64,000 bases of DNA, taken from positions 372,001-436,000 of the forward strand of contig JAACJM010000045.1 of assembly GCA_013368315.1 (NCBI GenBank). The letters are read 5' to 3'. Below are positions 34,692 to 46,618 of this stretch, one piece after another; the stretch's first letter is position 1; each line of letters opens with the position of its first letter. The DNA comes from Tetrapyrgos nigripes. Taxonomy: Eukaryota > Basidiomycota > Agaricomycetes > Agaricales > Campanellaceae. Under the pieces are notes generated by a model. That model worked only from the letters and a program-made list of their open reading frames with translations, did no database searches and was not told the origin of the DNA. A program made the translations under genes and the position numbers.

Positions 34692-35971
34692 CAGAGAGGG
34701 TCCAACTTGGCCTGTTTTGGACAATCTATCCGCACTTGCGAGCTTTGCGGCCACTTCGCAGGAGGTCAAGCTTGTTCAGATTCTACAGCGTTACCAAATG
34801 GTCGTGAGAGGTCGAGTTCTATTCCACGAAGCCGCACTCTACCGTCATACTGCTACTGAAATCCCGAAGTTTCAGATACGAATGTGGAGCCGGTCCAATT
34901 GACTTGACACTGATCATGATAGGCAGCTGTAGAGGGGTAAAAGTCGAGAACAGCATAGTGGCGACATTATTTGGAAGCGAAAATGTCTTCCAAGTTATAG
35001 CTACAAGACCTGAAAATCTTAGTACCTGATTACCTAGACTATCATGGAATCCCGTTCGACGTCATGAATAAGTTATACACGTCTGATCTCGAGGAAAGTT
35101 GTTTTAATCCACTTTCACACCGAGCATTTTGATTCCAATGTAGCCAGACTGGTGACAAAAAAACGTTCAACACCCTTGAAATTCAAGCGCTGCGGGTTGA
35201 TTTTCTAAGGTGATCTCCCTCGCCATATATACTTGCAGACGGGTTCAAGAATGGATCTTCATTGATGAGGAATTTGAAGTCCTGCGGGTACCAAAGAGCG
35301 GGATGACGACATAAAGGTAGAAAAAAGACCCTAGAAATTTAACTGTAGACCTTTCTGAGCTATCTACAGCAGCAAGACATGAGAATAGTTCAGATGAAAC
35401 CGAATAACCTGCCTACTAACACAGGTTCAGCCCCTTCTAGTTAGTGTTTGAGCTGCGCCTCATTCCAGATAAACGCTGACGAAGTTGCGTCTTTTAAGGA
35501 CTAGTATCGACTGATAGCTCCTTGTCATAGAGACTTGGCGCTGTGCTTGCGAGGAGACTCGTCGGAGTTGACACAAATGAGAGTTCGGCATTTTCCGGTT
35601 ACCACCGGTCCACCTATTTCGACAAATTTTGAACTACATACAGCTCATCACTGTGCGCCTAGGAAACAAATGTGAGACTTGAGAAGGATCCACAGTTGGC
35701 TTTCAATCACTCACCAGAACCGTTGAGTCGTCACTCATCACTTTCTGACCGTAAAACGTGGGCAAGATACCAACGTAGTCCAGGTATGTCAGGCGGCCGC
35801 CAGTGGAGCGGATCGGAAAAAAACATTATCCTACTTCCTAGTACTAGCTAGCTAGCTAGTACTTCCAAATACGGGATCGTGGAAACGGGCCATCAACAAC
35901 TTCGGGCCTGTAAGGAGCCAATCCTAGCAATAATACAACCGTTGATACAGAACTACAGCAAAAAGAGCTTT
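34692..35971. other. Intergenic region with a 24-base perfect palindrome
   Basis: No gene is seen. A perfect palindrome made of AGTACTAGCTAG and its complement lies at 35840-35863. The rest is unique-looking sequence with no open frame of note. Confidence 0.35.
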
Positions 35972-36600
35972 TTACATAACGACGCAAGAGAATGTCTGAC
36001 ATGTAGTGCGGATGGCAAGTCGATTTTTGGACCTGGCAGCTAGGCAGGTGGCAGGACTGGCAGATGGCAGCGAAGTGGCAGCAGATGACAGGTAAAAATG
36101 AATATATATATCCGAATTAATTTCTAAAGACCCTATACCCTGTACACTCCATGTATCTTCTGAAGCATCATTCAACACGTTAATCTCATCATTATAACCC
36201 ATAGGCTCCTCTCCCTTATCCAACTCTTTGAAGTTATAGAGCTTGCCATTGAGTATGTCGGCATTTGTGAGCTCCAACTCCGGTGATTCTTCAAACACAT
36301 TATTTTCATCATCAATTTCCTTCTGTAGCCCTTCAAACAAAGTCTCAACATCTTCATCTTCGCATTCCTAATTACTATCTCCTTCAGCTTGAGCGAGGGG
36401 ACCTTGCCAATGAGCACTTGGTGGTTCATCTACTCCGATAATGTCCGTGTCTATTCATTGACATTGACTGTCTTTTGTTCTGAAATCGGAAAGAGCTATC
36501 ATTTACTGTTCTCCAAAAGCGAAAATATTACTAAGTAATACCTGCCACCTTCTGCCAGTCTATCCCCCATGGCAGACCGGCAGCTGCCGTTGCCAACAAC
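35972..36600 (-). mobile_element. Degenerate DNA-transposon relic between glyoxal oxidases B and C
   Basis: The minus strand has a short acidic frame (TLFEGLQKEIDDENNVFEES, then TNADILNGKLYNFKELDKGE) preceded by a stop in PLAQAEGDSN*ECEDEDVE. Acidic stretches of this kind occur in proteins of fungal DNA transposons, but I cannot name the family. Both flanks are packed with GGCAG words: plus orientation at 36030-36085 and the complement CTGCC at 36540-36595. This fits decayed subterminal inverted repeats. No clean ends or target duplication were found. Confidence 0.4.
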
Positions 36601-36636
36601 ATTACTGACATGATAATCCCATCACAGAATCCTTCC

Positions 36637-39163
36637 TCACGCTTGAGGATAGGGAGTAACATGAGCGGTCGTTGTACTCCATACCCACGTGTCAGTACTA
36701 GTAGGCTTCGTATTCCCAGTTACAGCAGTGGGAAGGAAGGATCCGGTAATACTCTCGCCACCTCCTAGCTGTCCACAAGTAGGAAGGACCCGAGGCTGTC
36801 GGTATGTAATATTTACCGCATTAGTGTTTTCAAGCATGCTAATAAAAGTGGCAAAGGTGGGTCAGTCGCTAAAACGAGTGAGATGATGTAGAGCAATGAC
36901 GAACCCAATCCTCGCTGCCTCGTCAGTTGGCGGGCTCAGTCCATCTCCAACGATCGTCTTTCTACCAAAGGAAGGCACACCCTCACTGGTGACGACGTAG
37001 ACGTAACCGGGGCCGGGAGGATAGATCTGTGGGGTTGGCGGGCCAGTGACAGTCAGAGTGGTACCATCCTTGGAGAGATGCGAGACGAGTTTAACGGATC
37101 TAGTACCCATGTGTACACCGTGAGTCGTGTATCCTAGGTCTATTAGCATGACTGCAGAAAAGGACACCCGTTAATTCGCTTCCATTATGAAGGTGTGGGT
37201 TGAAACCTGCCACTAAGGTCCCCACAATCATCTTCTGGGAGCTCAATTTGCAGCTCGAAAGTCTCGTTGTATCCAAGAATGCCCTTGAGTCCAGTGTAGC
37301 TTGGTCGGGGCTTGAACATGTAAGGCGGGTCGAGGTATTCAGCACGGTACTCGGTGTTGTATTTTGCGAAGCAGACATCTTCGTTCGGGTTTGAACCAGC
37401 TAATAACGTTGAGATGAGCGTCCAGACGTCATGCAAAATAGACGTCAAATACCAACCGATGAAGATAGTTCCGTTCGGTGTCAATGTCGCTCCTGAATGG
37501 TACATCCTCGCAATAGTCGAGGCAGGCATGCCTTCCATGGAGAACCGCTTGCCTTCAGGTGCATCCGGGTCATATACATAAGATTGGAATGCGGGATGAT
37601 CAGCGTCAGATTCTCCAACCGCATCAATAGCCTATCAAAGTGGGTTCAGTTCCCGAATTCCAAGAGGACGATCTGCAATCAACCACACTCACATAAGGGT
37701 ATGCGCTCATTCCGGCCATAGCTCCATTCATTATCATAATTCGGCCATCGGGTAGAGGGAACATGTCAACCATATGTCGTGGAACAGGCATCTGCTCGAC
37801 CTGCCATCCCTTGGCGATGCCTTCTTTTGTCAGGACCATTCGGGAGCATTGAGTTGACGCAGGCGTTTGAGAAGAAATCTGGTTCTGGTGAAGTCGGTCA
37901 TTGATGGCTGAGCCTCCGCAAATGAGGAATTCCGGAGTGTATTTGTTCTCGGGGGTGAGAGGGAGGAGAACGACACCACCAGAGAAAGGGTAGCTAGAAG
38001 CAATAACTTTGAATATAAGTTTATCCTTGGAAGAATGAGATACAGGGAATGACTTACGAAATCCTGACGCCGTTGGGCAAAGGAGGCAGCCTCGTCTCCT
38101 TGTTCTTCTTCCAATCGAAGATCGTGGTCTGGTTATTCCCAGTGATGAAGATCTTTCCATCAGGGAGAACGGCCGAATACGGGAAGAGATTGGACCTAAG
38201 CGTATCTTTCATGAACTTCATAGGAATTTGGGTGCCATTATGACCTGCAGGCAAGGGTCGGTATTCCGGTAATCCTTGAAGCTGACTGTGATACATACCG
38301 TGAATGTTCTTTGGCGGGTAGAACTCGTAGGTAGGATTGTTGATTGTTGCATTGTTGATCCAGTCATTGAATTTCTGTCCTCTAAATCAATAACCAAGGA
38401 AGTCAGCACAGACTCAGACTCGACCAATTCTCTTCCCTTACCCAAAAATCATCAAAGAGCCGTCGTCAATCCTAACCATCCCAGGGTACCATCTCGGACT
38501 GGTCATCCGCATGACACGACCACTATCATCAAAGAGGTCGCAACTGGCATCTTCGCACGGATCAAAATGACGAATAACTTGAAGACCGTTGTTGTCTAGC
38601 GGAGATGAGCCAGTATGTCAGTGTTGCATAATAGAAACGATACGGACCAGCGTAGCCAGGCTCGTGAGGGTTTCCTCCTGCTTCAATGAAAGTTCCATTA
38701 CGAAGGAAACCACCACCTGGAGTAGGACATTCAAAGTTGGAGATCTATCTCGAGAGGTAGTAATTTAGGCCTACCTGAACACCAGACGTTGCTCCTTGCT
38801 CCGTTCAAAGGACGAACTTGGCGAGTATTCAGGTTGAGTTCCGCCGCCATGGCCGGTTTACTGCGGTTGGTTAGCAGAGGGTTGTTTTCACTGCAGTCAG
38901 GAAGATTAGACTAGAGAGCTTGAAGATGAATAAAAAAGACTTACGCTTTGTCCAAAATGATAATCGTTGATTCGCTCGTCACGGCAAGCTGAAGCGCGCT
39001 GACACCAGTGGTCCTAAAATTATACTGTCAGTCTTTTACATAGGAAGAGGAAAGAATCGCCTCACCCATCTCGGGTCAAAACCCAATCTCCAGAGACATA
39101 TGCACCAGAGGCAGACGAGACCGCGGCTAGAACGAATGCGAGCAACTGAGAGGAACGACGCAT
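36637..39163 (-). CDS. Glyoxal oxidase C (copper radical oxidase, AA5_1)
   Basis: Third paralog. The start MRRSSQLLAFVLAAVSSASG is a signal peptide, then AYVSGDWVLTRDG. Cofactor Cys in SNVWCSGGGFLRNGTF (spliced, 38680-38800), Tyr in [17 protein letters not shown] (near 38490), Tyr-His in IARMYHSGATLTPNGT (near 37490), and last His in LGYTTHGVHMGTRSVKL (near 37110). The FLRNGTFIEAGGNPHEPG region and the GTRSVKL segment differ from A and B, so it is the most diverged of the three. The tail is short (STTTAHVTPYPQA). It is separated from B by the transposon relic at 35972-36600. Confidence 0.9.
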
Positions 39164-39200
39164 TGTAGAATTCCTGAGGGTTACCGGTCATTGCAGCTCT

Positions 39201-39207
39201 CTTTATA
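39201..39207 (-). promoter_or_regulatory. Putative TATA box of glyoxal oxidase C
   Basis: Reads TATAAAG on the minus strand about 38 bases upstream of the ATG at 39163. This is rather close, so the 5' untranslated region would be very short. Confidence 0.4.
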
Positions 39208-40522
39208 CTACTGCGACCATGAGGGTAAGATAGAGCTGCAACCCAGTTTTGACGTAAACTTCTTTGTTGGTTGAGTCTTGAATCAAAATCTTGAGCCAGA
39301 TTGGAAGAAGCAAACCAGCCTACACGCTAGAACTGCATCACGGCCATGGTCAGCGGAACGTTGGTCACTTTTGTGGAAACGATGGGTACCAAGGATCGGT
39401 TATGGGAAACCAGAAGTAGAGGTGGAGATGATTAGATACTCCTGCATGCGGGCTCAGTCCAATCTTGGATATTGAGCGCAGAAGCCTTCGGAAACCACTC
39501 TGTCATACTGTCATCTAGTAAGAAGACCGGTTGGAATGAGATTCTCCAAGGGAGCTCCGTGGATTTGAGAATCGGAGGCCCGGCGTAAAAGCCGTCAGCT
39601 TAGGTTCGTCTCGTCCAGGAGCGGAAGCATGTCATAGTGGATATGAACGAGGCTATGTCGGCTCGAGCTCGAAATCCAAGAATGATAGTGTCTGTGGTAT
39701 ATCAAGAATCACATTTTAACGCTGCATCATATATAGAAGGCGTGCACCACGCTATAATGACCGGCGGCAGTGTGAAGGTCTTGCTCTAATTATGATTCTG
39801 ATAAGAGTCCTTAGATTAGGACTCGGACAGGAACGATAGGAGGCTTTACCGTGAATAGCGAGATACAGCGGATTAGTCGGTGTATAGCCAATATGGCTGA
39901 GGATCTTTCCATTTGGTGGCGAATGCATGTGCTACACCCCCAAGAGGATGATGGTTTAATCGCGGGCTGAGTGGACTGTGGGTTGCTAGCGGATAAGCCA
40001 ACTGTCAAACCCTACTGTCTTGCATTAACGAAGTGGCCTGGCAATCAACTTCTAGTTCGCCAAGCTACACGCACTGCTTGGTGACGTAAGCTCAATCTAA
40101 CAAGAGGCTTTCGACAGCCAATGATTATCTCTTGAACCGACGCCGGGGAAATCTTGTCGTTGCTCCACTAGGTGGTCTGGAGAAGATTTCAGTCACACCG
40201 TGTCCTCTAACAGGTCCAGAATTTCAGTACTTGATAGTGATGTTACCATTCCAAAAGTCTTACCTAAAGGTGCCCGCATTGAGAGATGATTGACCAAAGA
40301 GTCTACCAGACCGTCTGTAGTAGTTGAGTGAGCCGGCTGTGAAACGTATCCATGCGAGCAAAAACGTTTTTTTGCGGAGAAAACATTCAAAAGCAAGACC
40401 TTCAGCAACTACGCAGTGAATACAATGCGACTGGGCCGTCCGGGGTTGTCAGAACGCGATTGGGTAGGATGAAGCTGAGGTCAAGATATTTTTACCGTGC
40501 GAACTGGTTTTTCGCGACAAAT
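39208..40522. other. Intergenic region without a recognised gene
   Basis: Promoter side of glyoxal oxidase C, then sequence up to the inverted-repeat element at 40523. Short frames on both strands show no domain. Confidence 0.3.
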
Positions 40523-41668
40523 TGAAAACCTGCTATGCGCAGGTCCGCGTTGGTATGCGCAAATATGCGAGATCTGCGTAGATCTGCGCCTGCTAGTAAA
40601 TATGCGCTCATCCGCGTACATATGCGTACAGCTGCGTACAGCCGCGCTGGTCAGCGCGAGTTTATCGAGGATATGCGTAGATATGCGCTATAGCTACCCT
40701 GCTATTACTACTGATATTACTCCCTTATTTGGTATCCAGGTTCATACTGGTAAACCGTATGTATTACTATCCACAATACTATCTACTACATCCATCCATC
40801 TAAGATTACAGCCAGTACTAAGTCCACTTCCTCAACGCACTCCATACTAAAAACCATCTGAACTGCACTTCTGAGATCCTATATGACTGAGTAAGTGTCT
40901 TTTTACACTGAAGGAACAAAACAGCACCCTCACCTTTCTTTCCTGAGGACACGAAGTGGGTGTATGCGCACGAAAACACGTTCAGTCAGTGTTTGCCCTG
41001 GATATCATCGTGATAGTCAGCGACTGGAAATTCCGGGGAAAAGAATATCTTACCTACGCACGATTTGCAGGTTTTCCAGTATCTAGAGTACGATGGTCAG
41101 TATTTGATGGGCCAAAACAAAGGAGAGACATGTACCTCAAGCCGCTTCCAGATCGTCTCGCCCTTTGTCATGTCCGTACTTCTGTAGCTAAAAAGGAAAG
41201 TGTCGCGTCACACATGTCGGCAGTCTAGAAGACGCGAATTAGAGAAGAGACCCACCTCGCCATGTGTCTCGTTTGGTATATATACTGTATGCGTAAGATA
41301 AAGAGAAGGCGGGGAGGAAGGGAGGGAGGAGAACGATGAGGAGAAGAAGAGACGAGAGGAGATGGTGGTAGAGAAGAAAGGAAGGCGGGAAACTTTGGGG
41401 CGGCCTGTCGTTTTTCTGGGGCAGCCGTCACGTTGGGTGACGTCGAAGTTTTTTTTGGGGGGAAGAGGAAGCACCGCCAATTCCCGACGACGAGAAAAAA
41501 AATTCTTCTAAGTCCAAACCATCGCGTTGGAAAGAAGTGAGATAGACGACATGACGTCACTCAATTCCAGATTGGGAAATTGCGCAGAAATACGCAGAAA
41601 TACGCAAATGAGCGCATATTTCGCATATTTGCGCATACCACCGCGGACCTGCGCATAGCAGGTTTTCA
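40523..41668. mobile_element. 1.15-kb inverted-repeat element with TGCGCA-type subterminal motifs
   Basis: The left end TGAAAACCTGCTATGCGCAG, continuing GTCCGCGTTGGTATGCGCAA, matches the reverse complement of the right end over nearly 50 bases, with a single mismatch in the first 40. Beyond the matched ends both termini are dense in ATGCGC, TGCGTA and TGCGCA words (left 40556-40696, right 41580-41660). The interior (about 0.9 kb) has no frame I recognise. I could not find a target duplication. Class II non-autonomous element, superfamily unknown. Confidence 0.75.
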
Positions 41669-41689
41669 CTGGGCATGACTGCCTGGCGC

Positions 41690-42069
41690 GGTTTCTTCTG
41701 CATCTTCACCCAACGCCCCGCGAACTGACTTGTGCGTGACTTTGATCACGTGGCTCACTCGTTTTGGGTGAGTGGAATCAGTGGATAGCGTTTTGTGTTT
41801 CTTTCTTTTCAAGCGGACCGGTTCAAAATCGTTTCAAGAATAACCACGCAAGGAGGATTTACTTCAACTCGCAAAATCACGCGGTTCCGTCACCTGGGGG
41901 TCATTGTATGGGCAGAATGTCTCTCGAGAGGAACAAGAACCCTTACTGGTCATGCATGTAGTTTTACGTCCTGTGCCTTGGTGATGGGCCAGCATGAGGA
42001 AATACCTCGGATGATGTCGCCAGGGAACACATAAAAAGTCAGCATGTCGTTTCCAGACGAAGAGATAAG
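41690..42069 (+). promoter_or_regulatory. Upstream region of GH51 copy 2, duplicated elsewhere
   Basis: The 5' flank contains words such as CAAGCGGACCGGTTCAAAAT and a run AACACATAAAAAGTCAGCAT 30-40 bases before the ATG that may serve as a TATA-like box. Similar sequence lies upstream of the truncated copy 3 (about 48160-48430), and a remnant lies at about 46310-46500. So the promoter was copied with the gene. Confidence 0.5.
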
Positions 42070-45000
42070 ATGTTTCGGACAACTTTCCTTACTGCATTGG
42101 CAGTTCTGGGTGTAGTGAGGGCACAGACGACAGTCACTGTCAGTGCCACTGCTAGCCATCCTATCCCAACTACGTTATGTATGTTATGGCCTATATTTGC
42201 GTGTCTTTTGACTGATGTTTCTCCTAGGGGGTCAAATGTTCGAGGTGAGGGACAATATGACTTTGACAATGTTACCGGCTGAGACCGTCTTGCGTTTACA
42301 CAGGATATTAGCGTGAGTAGCCGTCATTTCCCATGTTATCTCTTTCTTACCTTAGTTTTAGCATGTGAGTTGAGAATGCGCGTCTTTCTGTGCAAAGTTC
42401 TGAATATGTGGACCAGTCCGGTGATGGTGGTCTGTACGGTGAACGTAAGAGCCCTGCCAGTTCGCTGAGGAAGATCTCATGTTTCTCACCTTCGTGTTCC
42501 AGTCCTTCAAAATCGTAAGAGCTTTGGTTCGCTCCGGACGTTTTCAATGTTCTTCATCTCCTTGTACTAGGTGCTTTCCAGCAAGTGACTCCAGGTGATT
42601 AATCCACTGAAAATTTTCCGCGAGCATATGTTGACTGAAAATTCTAGGGACATCTGCGGCGCTCAACGCTTGGTCAGCGGTCAACCGTGCCTCCATCTCT
42701 GTTGTAGCAGACTCTACTCCTCTCTCCAACGCATTACCAAACGCACTACGAGTACAAATACCTTCCGGCACGACTGGTCAATCTGGAGTGGCGAACTCTG
42801 GCTTCTTCGGTTTGTTAACCTCTTTTTAGTCATCAAATACCACTCCTTTACTCACATCTACCCTATGCAGGAATCCGAGTCAATTCAGCATGGACATACA
42901 CTGCTTCCTTCTTCTATCGTTTCCCAACTGCATCTTCTTTCCGTGGTAATGCTCAGGTTTCTTTGCAAGCTTCTAACGGCCAGGTCCTTGGCTCCGCAAC
43001 GGTCGCACTTTCAGGCGCCCAGACTAGTTGGACACAAGTTACTGTTAAAATTACGCCTACATCTAGTCCTAGCGCTACGAACAACCTATTTGTCGTTTCT
43101 TTAGATGGAGCCGCAGCTTCCGGACAAACCATTAACTTTGGGCTGTTCTCTTTGTTCCCACCTACATTCAAGGACAGGGCGAATGGAATGAGGATGGATA
43201 TTGCTGAGGTATGCGATCTTCCTTCTAGTATTGAAACAGCTGCTAATGGCATGTTTCAGGCTCTCGCTGAGATGCAACCGTCGTTCTTCCGTTTTCCAGG
43301 TAAAGTGCACCCAGATTCCTTTGGATGTAACTATATCTGATTTAAATCTCATAAAGGCGGGAACAACCTTGTCAGTGCTCGCTTCAGCTTTAGGTCTGAA
43401 TTGATACGATTCTCTCCCAGGAAGGACAAACTACCGCTACACGATGGCAGTGGAACAACACTGTTGGGCCTCTAACTTCTCGTCCAGGTCGTGTCGGTGA
43501 CTGGGGCTATATCAATACTGAGTAAGTTTGCGCCTTTTGGTGCCAGAAGTCCTGAAATCATTTTTCCCTTCACAGCGGTCTCGGCCTCTTTGAGTACCTT
43601 CTGTGGTGTGAGGATGTTGGAATGCAACCTATCATGGCCGTATGGGATGGTGAGCTGATGATGCTTCCCTCAATGTATCGGTTTTGATATAATTTACGAC
43701 AGGATTTGCTTTGGGCGGTACCAGCGTTGCTGAAGCAGCTATTAGCCCCTTTGTCCAGCAAGCCATTGACCAGGTTGGCTGGCTCTCGTTCATTCTTCGA
43801 ATACTCTCTCATTCATTATGTTGGTTCTCAGATTAATTTTGTCATCGGAGATCCTACCAAGAGTGCCCCTGGTAAGCTCAAATTATAATCTTCAATATAT
43901 TGTGATTAATACTTTGTTATCTTTCACCAGCTGCTCTCAGATCTTCTCTTGGCCACCCAGCACCCTTCACTCTGAACCACGTCGAAATCGGAAATGAAGT
44001 ACGTTGAAAGTATCTCCCATCAAATAGTTCGCCGCTTATGATGTGGTTTGGCTTTCATGTTTGTTTAGGACTTCATCGGTAACTCTCCGAGCACAGTTGG
44101 GTACCGATGGAACCACTTTGCCACTACTCTACGCAGCACCTTCCCTCAACTTCGTACGTTGACTCGGTCCAGATTTCGTTAATCCCCATCTGAGCAAACG
44201 CCTTGATATCACCCAGGTTTCCTCGCTACCTCGGATCTCAACAGTCCCGTGCTCTCCCCTCAACCACAAGAATGGGATTTGCACGTCTACCAAACACCGA
44301 GTGCGTCCATCTGTAGTGAAATCTCGCAGTGACTGACAAAAATACCTTATAGCTTGGTTTGCCCAAAACTCGTTCATGTACGACGGCATGGCTGTAAGTC
44401 TCTCAGTTACTCATGCATGGTATATTGTCTTGAGTCAGCTCTGACTATCCATATCTGCTATTAGCGCGACGGGACACTCTACTTTGAAGGAGAATACGCA
44501 GCCATTTCAACAAATCCTAACGACATCTTTGGTTCACCTGCCGACGGACGATTGACTTTCCCAACTGTGCAAAGCTCCGTTGGTGAAGCTGCTTTCATGA
44601 CTGGACTTGAACGTAAGCTGCTTGTCGTACTTGTTGTTATCATTTGCATCCCGATACACCCCGGTCATCATATAGGTAACAGTGATATCGTGTTTGCGGC
44701 CTCTTATGCACCTCTTCTCAACGTGAGCGTTTATGCACTCGTCCATAATACCTCAGTCTATATTGATCTGTTTGTGTATCTAGCACGTATCCAATTCTCA
44801 ATGGGTGAGTTTTCCTCTGGAAAATTCGAACCGTGTTTTGACCTTCTGCACAGACACCTAACCTTGTTAGCTTTGAGTGAGCTTCCCTCTTCAGTCTGGA
44901 CTTGCTCCCACTGACTCGGGCCTTATCCACAGCTCTGCTAATGTCTACCGATCAACGAGTTTCTACGTCCAAAAAGTACGTAGTTGGCCGTGACCTGATT

Positions 45001-45666
45001 GAACTGGCGTTTCCAATGCTGCAATCTCTAGCTCTTCAGTCTTAACCGTGGCGACCAATACATTCCGTCGACGTTGCCCAGCCAGACAGGAACTCTCTTC
45101 TGGAGTGTCGTGAGCAAGCAGACGAATACCATTATCATCAAGGTACAAAGCCACGTTTCTGATCACAAAAGACTCTTCTGACGCGTACGATTTTCGTATA
45201 GGTTGTCAACGTCGCTACCAGTGCTCAAACAGTCACCTTCCGCCTTCCATTCTCCGGTATTGCATCTACTGGAACAGCTCAGGTCCTCACTGGTGCAGCA
45301 ACCGCCAGCAATAGCCCAACGACTCCCAACGCAGTCTCTCCAGTGACAAGTTCTATCGAACCTGCTTCGACTTTCCCGTACAACGCTCCAGCAAACAGTT
45401 TGAGCGTACTGACCTTCGGCATCAATGGAAGTTCTGGAAGCAGTGGTTCTACTGGTACCGGAAGCACCGGTGGTGGGAGTACAAGCGGCGCTACTCAGAC
45501 CAAGTTCGGTCAATGGTAAGTTTCCATTCGCTTGAAGTTCCTGGTGAAGGCTGGTCGCTGACGGGACATTGATTCTGGTAGCGGTGGAATTGGATGGACT
45601 GGACCTACGGTTTGCGTTGACTCCGTTTGTACGGTCTCGAACCCGTACTACAGTCAGTGCCTTTAG
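42070..45666 (+). CDS. GH51 alpha-L-arabinofuranosidase with C-terminal CBM1 (copy 2)
   Basis: Secreted arabinofuranosidase. Signal peptide [18 protein letters not shown], then [18 protein letters not shown]. Tiny exons spell [27 protein letters not shown]. The N-terminal module includes [17 protein letters not shown] and [19 protein letters not shown]. The catalytic barrel includes [42 protein letters not shown], the acid/base Glu in HVEIGNE (codon 43996-43998), and the nucleophile in [10 protein letters not shown] (codon about 44492-44494). The beta domain ends [13 protein letters not shown] Gly/Ser/Thr linker leads to a family 1 cellulose-binding module ([13 protein letters not shown] to NPYYSQCL, about 45500-45666). 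Copy 1 lacks this module. I see no disabling lesion, although there are about twenty introns that I did not trace base by base. Confidence 0.9.
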
Positions 45667-45939
45667 GTACGCTGGAGTGAGAATGTAAAATGTACATATA
45701 CTATCTGAAGATTTTCATCAACTGTACTTTTGTCCTGGGTATACGTCTGATTACGATATGAGTACCGAGGAGCGTGACGTTGAAGGAACTCTTGACTCTT
45801 GAGGACCTTCGCCAGCGTTGTCAAAAATTTACTGTATTTTTCCACAAAAGAAAGACAGCACGATAAAGACACATCTGAGAGCTTCTACGAGAATTAGATG
45901 AGAACTGAGTGAGTTGCTGGTCGTCGTAGAGAGGGTTAT
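45667..45939. other. 3' flank of GH51 copy 2
   Basis: Expected 3' untranslated region and terminator side of GH51 copy 2. No gene is seen. Confidence 0.3.
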
Positions 45940-46290
45940 AACTTGAGGGCCAAACACGGGGTTACGAACCTGGCCTCTGCATCCTCATCCAAATGACATT
46001 CCACAATCCTATAACCGTTGTCGCTCTTCTCCTTTCAATCTGAAATCCCGACTGTCAGGTAAAGATTATTGGAAATACTGTAGTCTGGTAGTTGGTGGAA
46101 GGGCTCTCGACTCTCAAGTGAAGGAAAAAGATGAATGGGATAGCGGGGAGGGAATATCGCGACGTGACTTATAATGGGATACGTTGGTCTAGTTAGATTG
46201 CAGTTGGTGATGAGAGGCGTAAGAAGCGCTGGTTCGGTGCGTTAGCTATAGGGATGTTGGGTAGCTTGGATCTGGAGAGGCTGGTGCTTG
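45940..46290 (-). pseudogene. Fragment of a duplicated F-box gene (paralog of 49745-52360)
   Basis: On the plus strand this stretch aligns by eye with 50030-50400, inside the F-box gene. Shared words include TGACATTCCACAATCC against TGACACCCCACAACCC, CTCCTTTCAATC in both, TAAGAAGCGCTGGTT against TAAGAAGCGTTGGTT, and GAGAGGCTGGTGCT against GAGAGGCCGGTGCT. Internal gaps and stops show decay, and the rest of the gene is absent. It sits between GH51 copy 2 and the RRM gene, the same order as in the second unit. Confidence 0.7.
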
Positions 46291-46510
46291 CGCTTAGGCA
46301 CGGGTTGGAAAAGCGCCCGGACTGCAGTGATTCACTCTTCTTTGGCTACTCTTCCTCCTCCTTCCCAATGCCATTCTTGCAGGTCTCTGTCACTATTGGG
46401 CATTCAAGCGAACCGGCTCAAGACTAACTATGAAAGGATTTCAAGTGGAAGAATCATGAGTCTATCACCTGAAGGCCGTCGTATAAAGAGGAATAAAACC
46501 CTTGCCTTGA
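46291..46510 (+). repeat. Remnant of a duplicated GH51 promoter
   Basis: Words such as CATTCTTGCAGGTCTCTGTC, AAGCGAACCGGCTCAA and TCTATCACCTGAAGG match, with substitutions, the upstream region of GH51 copy 3 near 48170-48290. No GH51 coding sequence follows. It is a third trace of the same promoter. Confidence 0.55.
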
Positions 46511-46618
46511 AGCAGTAGGGATTACTGGGCTGATAGTATTACTATGTAATATCGGAGTATATACGTTCCATAAATCTAAACGTCAGAGATATATCCATGG
46601 AGTAGATGCTTGATTCCC

